Assembly: GCA_019312705.1 (NCBI GenBank)
Contig: JAFDCW010000382.1
Location: 1 to 5,311, forward strand
Reading direction: 5' to 3'
Length of the DNA: 5,311 bases
From: Deltaproteobacteria bacterium
GTDB lineage: Bacteria; Myxococcota; Polyangia; Polyangiales; B10-G4
Position numbers and translations under genes: made by a program. Under the pieces are notes generated by a model. That model made no database searches and was not told the DNA's origin. It saw nothing but the letters and a program-made list of their open reading frames with translations. Positions 1-5,311 of this stretch are shown here, piece by piece. Each line of letters opens with the position of its first letter. Position 1 is the first letter of the stretch.

Positions 1-59
1 TGGGACAGTTCGGGTGAGGGCTTCAGTGTGCAGTTGATGAAGAGGGCCCGGAGGTCCGA
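1..59 (-). CDS. Flavodoxin-fold NAD(P)H/FMN oxidoreductase, N-terminal fragment (3' end outside window)
   Basis: Read leftwards from base 59, the frame gives SDLRALFINCTLKPSPELS and then leaves the window. The strand pattern 'RALFINCTLKPSPE' is typical of the first beta strand and phosphate-binding loop of flavodoxin-like NAD(P)H-dependent FMN reductases, which bind FMN and reduce flavins or quinones in the cytoplasm. Only about 19 residues are visible, so the family call rests on this short N-terminal signature. The start is unresolved. The frame stays open upstream to a TGA inside the 3' end of the preceding gene, but contains no ATG, GTG or TTG; CTG and ATT are the only near-start codons. 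The nearest ATG (82-84) is one frame off. Either the start is unusual or a base is wrong or lost between 60 and 84. The coordinates are the minimum supported extent. Confidence 0.55.
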
Positions 60-202
60 GAAATCCCAAGTACTGGTTTCGCATTGCTCTCGCTGGGCGA
101 AGCGGGGTTGTTGTACCTCGACGCCGGTTCGGGCGGGCCGGAGAACGACTCCCCGAATCCGGAGTGCCGCTGAGACGGTCGGGCTTTCGTCTGGGTGCGC
201 TG

Positions 203-685
203 TCAGGGTGCGGGCGGGGCCATGCTGCTGTTGAAGATGTCACGGTGCAGCTTCCAGCTGTCGCCGTCCTTCTTCCAGATCACGATGAACTTGCCGTGGT
301 CGACAGTCTTGCCGGCGGCGTCGCGGAGCTGAAAGGTCCCGACTTCGGTGGCGGTGTCACCGTGGGCCTCAATTTCGAGGGTCTCGAGGTCACCCCCCGC
401 AATGCCGGAATCGATGACGGCCTGCCAGGCGGCCGCGATCGCCTCGGTGCCGGTCACGAAGTCGCTGGATGGGGGCATGAGCTGGCCATTCGCGGTGTAG
501 AGGGCTGCGAGGCCCGTTCCGCTTCCGGCGCCCAGCTGGGTCTCGAAGGCGAGGTTGGTGGCCGCGATGCCGGCGGCCGCATCGTCCGCCGCGCTTGCGG
601 GTGACGCGATCAGGACCATGAGGGCAAGCAGGCCCTGGGCGATCTCGTTCATCTTGGGACTCCATCGATTCCCTACGCGATTCAT
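203..685 (-). CDS. Secreted SnoaL/DUF4440-like (NTF2-fold) protein
   Basis: This 160-residue protein has a Sec signal peptide: n-region with R4, R7 and K11, a hydrophobic core of about residues 19-27, and an ASA motif at 30-32, so cleavage is likely after A32 and the mature form is periplasmic or secreted. The rest (about 38-152) fits the DUF4440/SnoaL-like part of the NTF2 superfamily: an N-terminal helix, 'ALYTANGQLMPP', a 'TGTEAIAAAWQAVID' helix, then strands ending in 'GKFIVIWKKDGDSWKLHRDIFNS'. Such proteins form small barrel-shaped domains with varied or unknown activity, so no reaction can be assigned. I chose the ATG at 685 because a GAGGAGGAG ribosome site lies 7 bases upstream and this start gives a positively charged n-region. 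An ATG at 727 lacks such a site; an ATG at 652 is possible (GGAG 7 bases upstream) but loses the basic n-region. The gene starts 43 bases after the methyltransferase stop, so co-transcription is likely. Confidence 0.85.
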   Translation of the reverse strand: MNRVGNRWSPKMNEIAQGLLALMVLIASPASAADDAAAGIAATNLAFETQLGAGSGTGLAALYTANGQLMPPSSDFVTGTEAIAAAWQAVIDSGIAGGDLETLEIEAHGDTATEVGTFQLRDAAGKTVDHGKFIVIWKKDGDSWKLHRDIFNSSMAPPAP

Positions 686-692
686 CGTGTCA

Positions 693-701
693 CTCCTCCT
701 C
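693..701 (-). promoter_or_regulatory. Strong ribosome binding site for the SnoaL-like gene
   Basis: The minus strand reads GAGGAGGAG, 7 bases before the ATG at 685. It is the best Shine-Dalgarno match near this gene and decides the start in favour of 685 over the ATGs at 727 and 652. Confidence 0.75.
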
Positions 702-728
702 GTTGCAGTTGAATGGGTTGATGGCATC

Positions 729-1685
729 TCAGCCGCCGCCCTCGAAGAGCGGTCGGCACGCCACCGCGATCTCTTCGATGTGGCGAATGTCGGTACCGCA
801 GCAGCCCCCCATGACGTTCAGCTGGGGCAGGTGTTGCCTGAGGCTCGCGTACTGGGCGCCGAGTTCGGCCGGGTCGCCGATATCGAGTTCGGATGCCTCG
901 TCGAGTTCGGCGTGACTCATGCATGAAGCATTGGCGGCGATACCCTGAATGCGCTCGGTCCAGGCACCGCCGCGCGCGACGGTCGACTCGAAGTGGGTCG
1001 GGTGAGCGCAGTTGATCATGTAGTAGGCCGGGTATTGGCCGGTCTCCTCCTCGACCTGCTCGATCGCGGCCCCCAGTCCCTGCCCGGTCGGGAGACATCC
1101 GTTGGTCTCCACCGTGAATGAGATGACGACGGGCATGCCAGCGCGCTCGGCCGCTCGTGTGATCCCCACCGCTTCCTCCACGTAATTCATCGTGGCGGCG
1201 CCGACGAGGTCGGCGGCGGTGTCTGCGAACGTCTCGATCTGGGGTGCGTGGTAGGCCGCAGCCTCGTCGGCCGACATGACGGCGCTGGGGACGTAGCCGT
1301 CGCCGCGCGGTCCGAGGCAGCCGCTGATCACGATGGGGTGGGGGCTCGCGTGCGCGGCCCGCACCTCTTCGAGCTGGCGGACCGACTCGCGGTTCGTCTC
1401 GGCCAATTCGCTCGCCCCATAGCCGAGCTTCTCGCCCCAATCCGGGTTGCAGCGCCAGGTCGCAGTATCGAGCTCGAGCCCACATTCGAAGCGCCGGGCG
1501 AGAGCGGCGTACGAGTCGAAGTATCGCCGCAGTGCCGCTCGTCCGTCCGGCTCTCCCAATACGGTGAAGGACGCAAAGAGGGGGATCTCGATGCCCTCGA
1601 GGAAGCTGAGGGTGGTCTCGAGTCCCGCGTCGGCGAGAAAGAAGTCATTGCTGAGCTGGGGCAGGGCATCGCGGTACATCGCCAT
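729..1685 (-). CDS. Homocysteine S-methyltransferase family protein (zinc-dependent, MmuM-like)
   Basis: A 318-residue single-domain protein, close to the usual length of MmuM-type enzymes (about 310 aa), which move a methyl group from a donor such as S-methylmethionine to homocysteine to make methionine in the cytoplasm. The family pattern is complete: 'LADAGLETTL' near residue 17 (barrel entry strand), 'SGCLGPRGDGY' at 121-131, 'ISFTVETNGCLPTG' at 188-201, and the three zinc/thiolate cysteines at C226 (in INCAHP) and C295-C296 (in GGCCGT). 'ANASCMSHAELDEASELDIG' at 251-270 is also typical. The methyl donor (S-methylmethionine, betaine or another) cannot be told from sequence, so no gene symbol is given. 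The frame is open to an ATG at 1775, but that 30-residue extension is Lys/Arg-rich and translates the purine-rich leader; the ATG at 1685 has an AAAGGAG site upstream and fits the family N-terminus. A second ATG at 1679 is possible. It follows the small membrane ORF by 94 bases and precedes the SnoaL-like gene by 43. Confidence 0.92.
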   Translation of the reverse strand: MAMYRDALPQLSNDFFLADAGLETTLSFLEGIEIPLFASFTVLGEPDGRAALRRYFDSYAALARRFECGLELDTATWRCNPDWGEKLGYGASELAETNRESVRQLEEVRAAHASPHPIVISGCLGPRGDGYVPSAVMSADEAAAYHAPQIETFADTAADLVGAATMNYVEEAVGITRAAERAGMPVVISFTVETNGCLPTGQGLGAAIEQVEEETGQYPAYYMINCAHPTHFESTVARGGAWTERIQGIAANASCMSHAELDEASELDIGDPAELGAQYASLRQHLPQLNVMGGCCGTDIRHIEEIAVACRPLFEGGG

Positions 1686-1694
1686 CGAAATCTG

Positions 1695-1714
1695 TTCTCC
1701 TTTGTTTTCCTTTG
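1695..1714 (-). repeat. Tandem 10-base purine-rich repeat carrying two Shine-Dalgarno-like sites
   Basis: On the minus strand the leader of the methyltransferase gene holds two 10-base units, CAAAGGAAAA and CAAAGGAGAA, back to back, with a degenerate partial copy (AGCAGAA) just upstream. The proximal unit supplies AAAGGAG, 11 bases before the ATG at 1685, which is rather long spacing. The distal unit offers a second AAAGGA. The A-rich tract stands out against the GC-rich surroundings and would be unstructured, which favours ribosome loading. Confidence 0.6.
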
Positions 1715-1779
1715 TTCTGCTCTTTTTCGAATCGTGCGCGGCCCACTCCAAACCGTCGCGGTGGCGTCGCCCCACGCCT

Positions 1780-1896
1780 CTAGCCGGAGAAGTGCGCCAG
1801 GGCTGCCCTTCCCGCCATCCACCAGACCACGGAGGTGAGCCCGAGCATCACGAAGAGGGGGCCGAAGAGGGCGGTTTGATTCACGGTTTCCTCCAT
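1780..1896 (-). CDS. Small single-pass membrane protein (34-38 aa), unknown function
   Basis: A short frame between the aminotransferase and methyltransferase genes. From the ATG at 1896 it gives 38 residues; from the GTG at 1884 it gives 34. The GTG has GGAGG 5 bases upstream (1890-1894), which lies inside the ATG-started reading, so GTG is the better-supported start. The product is one hydrophobic helix of about 20 residues (core 'LFGPLFVMLGLTSVVWWMAG'), then a single Arg and a short tail ending AHFSG. The lone positive charge after the helix suggests the C-terminus is cytoplasmic. From the GTG, 30 of 34 codons end in G or C, matching the neighbouring genes and supporting real coding. I do not recognise the family. 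It could be a small accessory subunit of a transporter, a free small protein, or a remnant of the first helix of a larger membrane protein such as a MAPEG-type protein. No transporter is visible in the window. Confidence 0.6.
   Translation of the reverse strand: MEETVNQTALFGPLFVMLGLTSVVWWMAGRAALAHFSG
1890..1894 (-). promoter_or_regulatory. Ribosome binding site for the small membrane ORF
   Basis: The minus strand reads GGAGG followed by AAACC and then GTG at 1884. The 5-base spacing is usable, and the site is the main reason to prefer GTG over the ATG at 1896. Confidence 0.5.
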
Positions 1897-1924
1897 TCCA
1901 AGGCTGCGCGGCGGGTTTCCGCCC

Positions 1925-3289
1925 TCAGGCGCTCACCGATTCGCCCAGGACTGCATCGAGTGCTTCGATGAGCTGGTCGGCATTGTCTCGAGAGAAGGGC
2001 AGCGGCGGTCGGATCTTCAGCACATTGCCGAAGCGCCCCGTCATCCCGAGGAGGATGCCCCTCTGCTTCATGGCGTCGGGCACCCGACGCGAGACATCGC
2101 TGGCCGGTTCGCGGCTCTCGCGGTCGTGGACCAGCTCGATCCCGACGAAGAGCCCCAGGCCGTGCACGTGACCGATGATGGGGTGGCGTTCGGCCAATTC
2201 AGCGATGCGCTGCCTCAAGTAGGTCCCGACGTCGGCGCAGTGCTCGGTCAGCTCTTCTCGCTCGCAAACGTCGAGGACAGCCAGGCCGGCCGCCGCCGAC
2301 ACCGCATTGCCCGCAAAGGTGTTGAAGTAGAAGGCCCGGCTCGAGAAGGTCGCGGCGATCTCGCGACTCGTGACGACCATCGCCAGCGGGTGCCCGTCGC
2401 CCATGGGTTTGCCGAGGACCACGATGTCGGGCACCACGTCGTAGTGCTCGAAACCCCACCAGCGGCCCGTCCGACACAGGCCGGCCTGCACCTCATCCGC
2501 GATGCAGAGCCCCCCGGCGGCCCGCACCTTTGCGTAGGCACGCTCGAAGTAGTCGGGGGGCGCGCAGAGGCTGCCCTGGCTGTCGAAGATGGTGTCGCAC
2601 AGAAAGGCCGCGGTGCCCTCGCCGCGCGCATCGAGCTCAGCGATCGCGCCATCCAACAGGTCGGCGTAGCGCTCGCCGAGGCGGTCGTGCTCACCCTCGC
2701 GAAACTCACCGCGGTAGGTGTTGGGCGGTTCGACAGCGACGAGGTAGTCGGGGCGCCCGCTCGCGGCGGGGTGGGCCACGGTCGAGAGCTGGTCGACGAG
2801 GGTCGAGTTGCCGTGGTACGCGGTCTCCATCACGATGACGCCGTTCTTGCCCGTGACGGTGCGGGCGATCCGCATCGCGAGGTCGTTGGCCTCCGTGCCG
2901 GTGCAGGTGAAGAAGCACACGTCGAGGCCGTGCGGCATCAGTCCCGTCAGCTTTTCCGCGTAGTCAATGATGCCGTCGTGCAGATAGCGGGTGTGGGTGT
3001 TGAGCAACCCGGCCTGCTTCGTCAGCGCCTCGACGACCGCGGAATGGCAGTGCCCCACCGAGGCCACGTTGTTGTAGCAGTCGAGATAGCGCTTGCCCTC
3101 GTCGTCGTAGAGCCAGACACCCTCGCCCCGCACGATGTGGATCGGATCCTGGAAGAAGAGAATGCTGCCGCCGAGATGCCGCAGCCGGCGCTCGATCATC
3201 TCGCTCTTGCGCGCGTCGCCCGATGCGTCGGATGAGGCTGAGAAGGTCGCGGCCAATTGGGGCGGCAGCTCGGCGGAGTCGGAACTCAT
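1925..3289 (-). CDS. Class III PLP-dependent aminotransferase / phospho-lyase, AGXT2-ETNPPL type
   Basis: A full-length 454-residue fold-type I PLP enzyme. Visible signatures: 'LDCYNNVASVGHCH' at 69-82, a phosphate-binding 'CTGTEAN' at 129-135, 'AYHGNST' at 157-163 with the cofactor-stacking aromatic Y158, 'IADEVQAGLCRTG' at 263-275 with D265 that pairs with the PLP nitrogen, and the Schiff-base lysine K294 in 'GKPMGDGHP'. 'YNNVASVGHCH', 'LNTHTRYLHD' and 'GKPMGDGHP' are most like the AGXT2/ethanolamine-phosphate phospho-lyase branch rather than ornithine or GABA transaminases. That branch contains both true transaminases (alanine-glyoxylate, beta-amino acids) and beta-eliminating lyases of phosphorylated amines, so the reaction stays open. 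There is no fused aminoglycoside-phosphotransferase or peptidase domain, unlike some bacterial relatives. The first 30 residues are Ser/Ala-rich and probably disordered; M31 (base 3199) is a credible shorter start, because the ribosome site before 3289 (AGGAC) is weak. It lies 89 bases after the VOC gene. Confidence 0.93.
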   Translation of the reverse strand: MSSDSAELPPQLAATFSASSDASGDARKSEMIERRLRHLGGSILFFQDPIHIVRGEGVWLYDDEGKRYLDCYNNVASVGHCHSAVVEALTKQAGLLNTHTRYLHDGIIDYAEKLTGLMPHGLDVCFFTCTGTEANDLAMRIARTVTGKNGVIVMETAYHGNSTLVDQLSTVAHPAASGRPDYLVAVEPPNTYRGEFREGEHDRLGERYADLLDGAIAELDARGEGTAAFLCDTIFDSQGSLCAPPDYFERAYAKVRAAGGLCIADEVQAGLCRTGRWWGFEHYDVVPDIVVLGKPMGDGHPLAMVVTSREIAATFSSRAFYFNTFAGNAVSAAAGLAVLDVCEREELTEHCADVGTYLRQRIAELAERHPIIGHVHGLGLFVGIELVHDRESREPASDVSRRVPDAMKQRGILLGMTGRFGNVLKIRPPLPFSRDNADQLIEALDAVLGESVSA

Positions 3290-3378
3290 CGAGAGGTGTC
3301 CTGTCGTGGGAGAGGGGGTGACGGTCGGCGGGGTCCTCGGTGCCGGCGCGTCGCGATGCTGTTGGACGGATCGAAAGC

Positions 3379-3747
3379 TCAGCCGAGGAAGAAGGCGTTC
3401 AGCTTGTTGCCCTCGACGTCGCGGAAGTAGCCGGCGTAGAAGCCCTCGCCCCGCGGACCGGGTGCGCCCTCGTCCTGGCCGCCGAGTTCGAGGGCCTGCT
3501 TGTGGACCGCGTCCACGCTCTCCTTCGAATCGACCTGCAGCGCCACCATGACGCCGTTCCCCACCGTGGCCTGGCCGCCGTCAAAGGGTTTCGCGAGTGC
3601 GAGGCAGGCGGTTTCGAAGGACTCGCCCCAGAGGATGAAGCTGTCCATTTCCATGATGCGCTTGGCGCCGAGCGGGGCGAGCAGTGCGTCGTAGAACCTT
3701 GCCGAGTTCTCCATGTCGTTGGTTCCGAACGTCACGTATCCGACCAT
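3379..3747 (-). CDS. VOC family (glyoxalase/bleomycin-resistance fold) protein
   Basis: A 122-residue single VOC unit with the paired beta-alpha-beta-beta-beta modules. 'MVGYVTFGTNDMENSARFYD' at 1-20 forms the first strand and helix, 'ALLAPLGAKR' follows, 'VMVALQVDSKESVDAVHKQA' at 66-85 starts the second module, and 'GFYAGYFRDVEGNKLNAFFLG' at 102-122 is the closing strand pair. Position 4 is Tyr where glyoxalase I-like members usually carry a metal-binding His, and the last strand lacks the usual Glu (NKLNAFF), so a classic glyoxalase metal site is not evident. The 'GYVTFGTND' opening is familiar from a widespread uncharacterised bacterial VOC subgroup. Substrate unknown. The ATG is well supported by GAGGAG 8 bases upstream. 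It is probably the first gene of the unit that runs on through the aminotransferase and methyltransferase genes. Confidence 0.9.
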   Translation of the reverse strand: MVGYVTFGTNDMENSARFYDALLAPLGAKRIMEMDSFILWGESFETACLALAKPFDGGQATVGNGVMVALQVDSKESVDAVHKQALELGGQDEGAPGPRGEGFYAGYFRDVEGNKLNAFFLG

Positions 3748-3755
3748 GTGTGGGG

Positions 3756-3761
3756 CTCCTC
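3756..3761 (-). promoter_or_regulatory. Ribosome binding site for the VOC gene
   Basis: The minus strand reads GAGGAG, 8 bases before the ATG at 3747. This is close to ideal and fixes the start of the VOC protein at MVGYVTFG. Confidence 0.75.
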
Positions 3762-3885
3762 GTTGAGGGGGTGGGGGTTCAGTGCGTGGGGGGAAGCGCG
3801 CCGCGTCTGTTGTCGTTCGTCGTCATTCGTTGTCGACCGGGGCGCGGCTCCGGAAGGTAGTGTGACGGACAGGGGCGCGCTATCT

Positions 3886-3897
3886 ACGGCCGGCCGT
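3886..3897. repeat. 12-base perfect palindrome ACGGCCGGCCGT
   Basis: A self-complementary 12-mer in the intergenic region before the VOC gene. The pairing does not extend on either side. A dimeric regulator could use such a site, but a GC-only core can arise by chance in GC-rich DNA and no promoter is recognisable around it. Confidence 0.3.
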
Positions 3898-3998
3898 GCA
3901 GTGATCTGATTGACGGGGAGCAGGATCGTCTCGGCGTGGGTGTCGTTCAGTCGTGCAGCCTTCGGTTCCTCTCCCTTCGTCCGATGGAATAGAACGAC

Positions 3999-4778
3999 TC
4001 ACAACGATCGAGCGGGCGACCCCGGTGCAGTGACTTCCGCCTCCACGTCCCGGTCGAAATCAGCCTCTTCCCCGAGCGCACTCGACGAGCCGGAACTGTC
4101 GAGGTCCATGAAGGGGTAGACCTCCGCGAAGGTCGCGCGGATCTCGTCGAGGGGGACGTCGTCGAACTGGCCGCGTTCGTTCACGTACTCCATGTGGCGT
4201 CGCCCCTCTCGGTCCAGTGGCTGATAGAGGGAGTCGTTCTCGCCGTCGAATTCGAGCGCGAGGAAACCGAACTTCTCACACAACTCGATGTTGAAGGCCG
4301 GCGTTGCCTTGACCCAGCGCCCACCTTCCCCCACCGCGATCGAGGTGTAGCCGTGCCAATAGAAGACGTCGGTCTTCATATGCTCGCGCATGCGTGCGGT
4401 GGAGAGGTGATTGCGCACGTCCGCGAACCCGAGCCGGGCCGGGATCCCGACTGCGCGGCAAGCCGCGGCGAGCAGGACCGCCTTCGAGACGCACCAGCCG
4501 CGACCCGCTGCGAGTGCGGCGCTGGCCCGCAATGTGTCGGGGGTGATGGCGGCCTCATAGGGGTCGTATCGGATCCCGTCCCTCACCGCGTAGTAGAGCC
4601 GGATCGCGCTCTCCTTGGCCGACTGGGCACCCCCGGTGTGGAGCAGCGCAAACTCTCGCACGACGGGGTGTTGGCAGTCGATGATGTGCGTGGGGGCGAG
4701 TGCCGGGTCGAGCTGCGATGCGGAGGGCGATTCGGAGGGCGCATCGGAGGATGAACGGAAGAGGGTCGAATTCGACAT
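3999..4778 (-). CDS. Transglutaminase-like (cysteine peptidase fold) domain protein
   Basis: A 259-residue protein with no signal peptide or membrane helix, so probably cytoplasmic. Residues 1-25 are Ser-rich linker. The transglutaminase-like core runs from about 30 to 165: 'SAIRLYYAVRDGIRYDP' (helix and strand before the active site), 'GRGWCVSKAVLLAAACRAVGIPARLGFAD' with the nucleophile C96, and 'DVFYWHGYTSI' with the catalytic His at H142. Where the third triad residue normally sits (vDPT motif) this protein reads 'WVKATPAFN' at 155-163, with no Asp. Family members act as peptidases, amidases or cross-linkers; the exact activity is unknown. The C-terminal part has 'GFLALEFDGENDSLYQPLD', followed by an acidic, Ser-rich, probably disordered tail from about 227. 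The ATG at 4778 is bounded by an in-frame TAG four codons upstream (4788-4790), so the protein cannot be longer; its ribosome site (GAGG, 2 bases away) is poor. It begins 49 bases after the crotonase stop and may share its transcript. Confidence 0.85.
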   Translation of the reverse strand: MSNSTLFRSSSDAPSESPSASQLDPALAPTHIIDCQHPVVREFALLHTGGAQSAKESAIRLYYAVRDGIRYDPYEAAITPDTLRASAALAAGRGWCVSKAVLLAAACRAVGIPARLGFADVRNHLSTARMREHMKTDVFYWHGYTSIAVGEGGRWVKATPAFNIELCEKFGFLALEFDGENDSLYQPLDREGRRHMEYVNERGQFDDVPLDEIRATFAEVYPFMDLDSSGSSSALGEEADFDRDVEAEVTAPGSPARSL

Positions 4779-4827
4779 CGCCTCAGGCTAGCGAACCATT
4801 CCCGGTCCCGGTCCGTGTGCCGTGCGC

Positions 4828-5311
4828 CTACTCTGGGTCGCGGTTGAACCGGGGCGTTCTCTTTTCCAGGAATGCGTGGATGCCCTCGCGCTGATCCGGC
4901 GTGCCCAGGGTCGACATTACGGCCCGCCTCTCGTCCGCGATGCTCTCGGCCAGCGACTTCTCCCGGGCGCCGACGATGCAGCGGAGCATTTCCGCGACCG
5001 CGAGGGCCGGCATGCCGGCCAGCTCGGTGGCGAGATCGTGGGCACGCGAAAAGAGCTCATCGAGGGGCCAGACCTCCGTCACGAGACCGATTCGAAGGGC
5101 CTCCGGCCCCGCGATCTTTTTTGCGCGCAGGATCATGTCGATCGCGTGGTCGCGCCCCACACAGCGCGTGAGTCGCGCGCTGCCCCCCCATGCGGGTACG
5201 GTGCCGAGATCGAGTTCGGGCAGTCCGATCTTCGCGCCCTCGGCGGCCGCAAGACGGAAGTGGCAGGCGAGGGGCAGTTCGAGCCCGCCGCCGAGGCAGT
5301 AGCCGTAGAGC
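4828..5311 (-). CDS. Enoyl-CoA hydratase/isomerase (crotonase) family protein, N-terminus outside window
   Basis: The last 160 residues of a crotonase-fold protein, with its start beyond the right edge. The frame stays open to the window end, well past a GTG at 5160 that should not be taken as the start. The visible part opens with 'LYGYCLGGGLELPLACHFRLA', the oxyanion-hole and CoA-binding glycine loop, then 'GAKIGLPELDLGTVPAWGGSARLTRCVG'. Both acidic residues that match the hydratase pair (rat mitochondrial enzyme E144 and E164) are present as the Glu of GLEL and the Glu of LPEL, so hydratase chemistry on enoyl-CoA thioesters is plausible. They are 21 residues apart rather than 20, owing to one extra residue in the 'LAAAEGAK' turn, and the usual CDF reads CHF. 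The C-terminal helices ('KKIAGPEALRIGLVTEVW', ending 'REGIHAFLEKRTPRF') are typical. Substrate and pathway (beta-oxidation, amino acid or aromatic breakdown) are unknown. Confidence 0.93.
   Translation of the reverse strand, partial: LYGYCLGGGLELPLACHFRLAAAEGAKIGLPELDLGTVPAWGGSARLTRCVGRDHAIDMILRAKKIAGPEALRIGLVTEVWPLDELFSRAHDLATELAGMPALAVAEMLRCIVGAREKSLAESIADERRAVMSTLGTPDQREGIHAFLEKRTPRFNRDPE

Larger units (their letters stand above)
3748..3998 (-). other. 251-base intergenic region, probable transcription-unit boundary
   Basis: This is the largest gap in the window, between the transglutaminase-like stop and the VOC start. I see no convincing ORF on either strand, no clear sigma-70 promoter pair and no stem-loop followed by a T-run. 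It contains a 12-base perfect palindrome (3886-3897) and a CGACAAC/ACGACGA-rich stretch on the minus strand (about 3808-3837). A promoter for the VOC-aminotransferase-methyltransferase unit is expected here by position only. Confidence 0.4.

Noticed and set aside
135..165. A short inverted repeat (ACTCC...GGAGT) after the SnoaL-like gene as a terminator
   Set aside because: The stem is only about 5 pairs with mismatches and no T-run follows on the minus strand.
164..604. A 146-codon plus-strand frame opposite the SnoaL-like gene
   Set aside because: Gly/Val-rich shadow with no motif. The minus-strand frame has a signal peptide and a strong ribosome site.
682..1485. A 267-codon minus-strand frame overlapping the methyltransferase gene
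   Set aside because: The product is extremely Arg-rich and low in complexity, typical of an out-of-frame reading of GC-rich coding DNA.
1686..1775. A 30-residue N-terminal extension of the methyltransferase from the ATG at 1775
   Set aside because: It translates the purine-rich leader into a charged stretch that family members lack, and it would place the AAAGGAG site inside the coding region.
1685..1780. A SAM/SAH-type riboswitch in the leader of the methyltransferase gene
   Set aside because: The 94-base gap has no visible set of paired helices of those classes and is dominated by an A-rich repeat.
2126..3235. A 369-codon open frame on the plus strand opposite the aminotransferase gene
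   Set aside because: Its product is Val/Ala/Gly/Arg-rich with no recognisable motif, and it lies wholly over a gene with intact catalytic motifs. Long antisense frames are expected in GC-rich DNA.
5158..5160. GTG at 5160 as the start of the crotonase-family protein
   Set aside because: The same frame continues to the window edge and encodes the glycine loop and both catalytic Glu residues, so the true start is outside.

Overview
This GC-rich window reads almost entirely on the minus strand. It holds six clear protein-coding genes, the 5' tip of a seventh, and one small membrane-protein ORF too short for a standard ORF cut-off. The strong G/C third-position bias, the Shine-Dalgarno sites (GAGGAG type), a Sec signal peptide and the protein families suggest a high-GC Gram-negative bacterium, perhaps a proteobacterium or a myxobacterial/deltaproteobacterial relative. 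The lineage is inferred from style only; there is no rRNA or marker gene. I see no mobile element, CRISPR array, tRNA or rRNA.

In transcription order (right to left): the C-terminal 160 residues of an enoyl-CoA hydratase/isomerase (crotonase) family protein run off the right edge. After 49 bases comes a transglutaminase-like cysteine-peptidase-fold protein. A 251-base gap follows, the largest in the window and a likely transcription-unit boundary. Then come a VOC (glyoxalase-fold) protein, a PLP-dependent class III aminotransferase of the AGXT2/ETNPPL type, a 34-38 aa single-helix membrane protein, a zinc-type homocysteine S-methyltransferase, a secreted SnoaL/DUF4440-like protein, and at the left edge the first residues of a flavodoxin-fold NAD(P)H/FMN oxidoreductase.

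From the VOC gene to the SnoaL-like gene the spacings are short (about 28-94 bases) and all on one strand, so these five genes may form one operon. The two best-understood enzymes in it are a PLP enzyme acting on an amine or amino acid and a methyl transfer enzyme that makes methionine from homocysteine. The likely theme is amino acid/amine or methylated-compound metabolism, but no substrate can be fixed from sequence. I found no convincing new defence or mobile system. The points most worth a second look are the small membrane ORF between the two enzymes, the duplicated purine-rich leader of the methyltransferase gene, the transglutaminase-like protein without an obvious triad Asp, and the left-edge oxidoreductase without a normal in-frame start codon.
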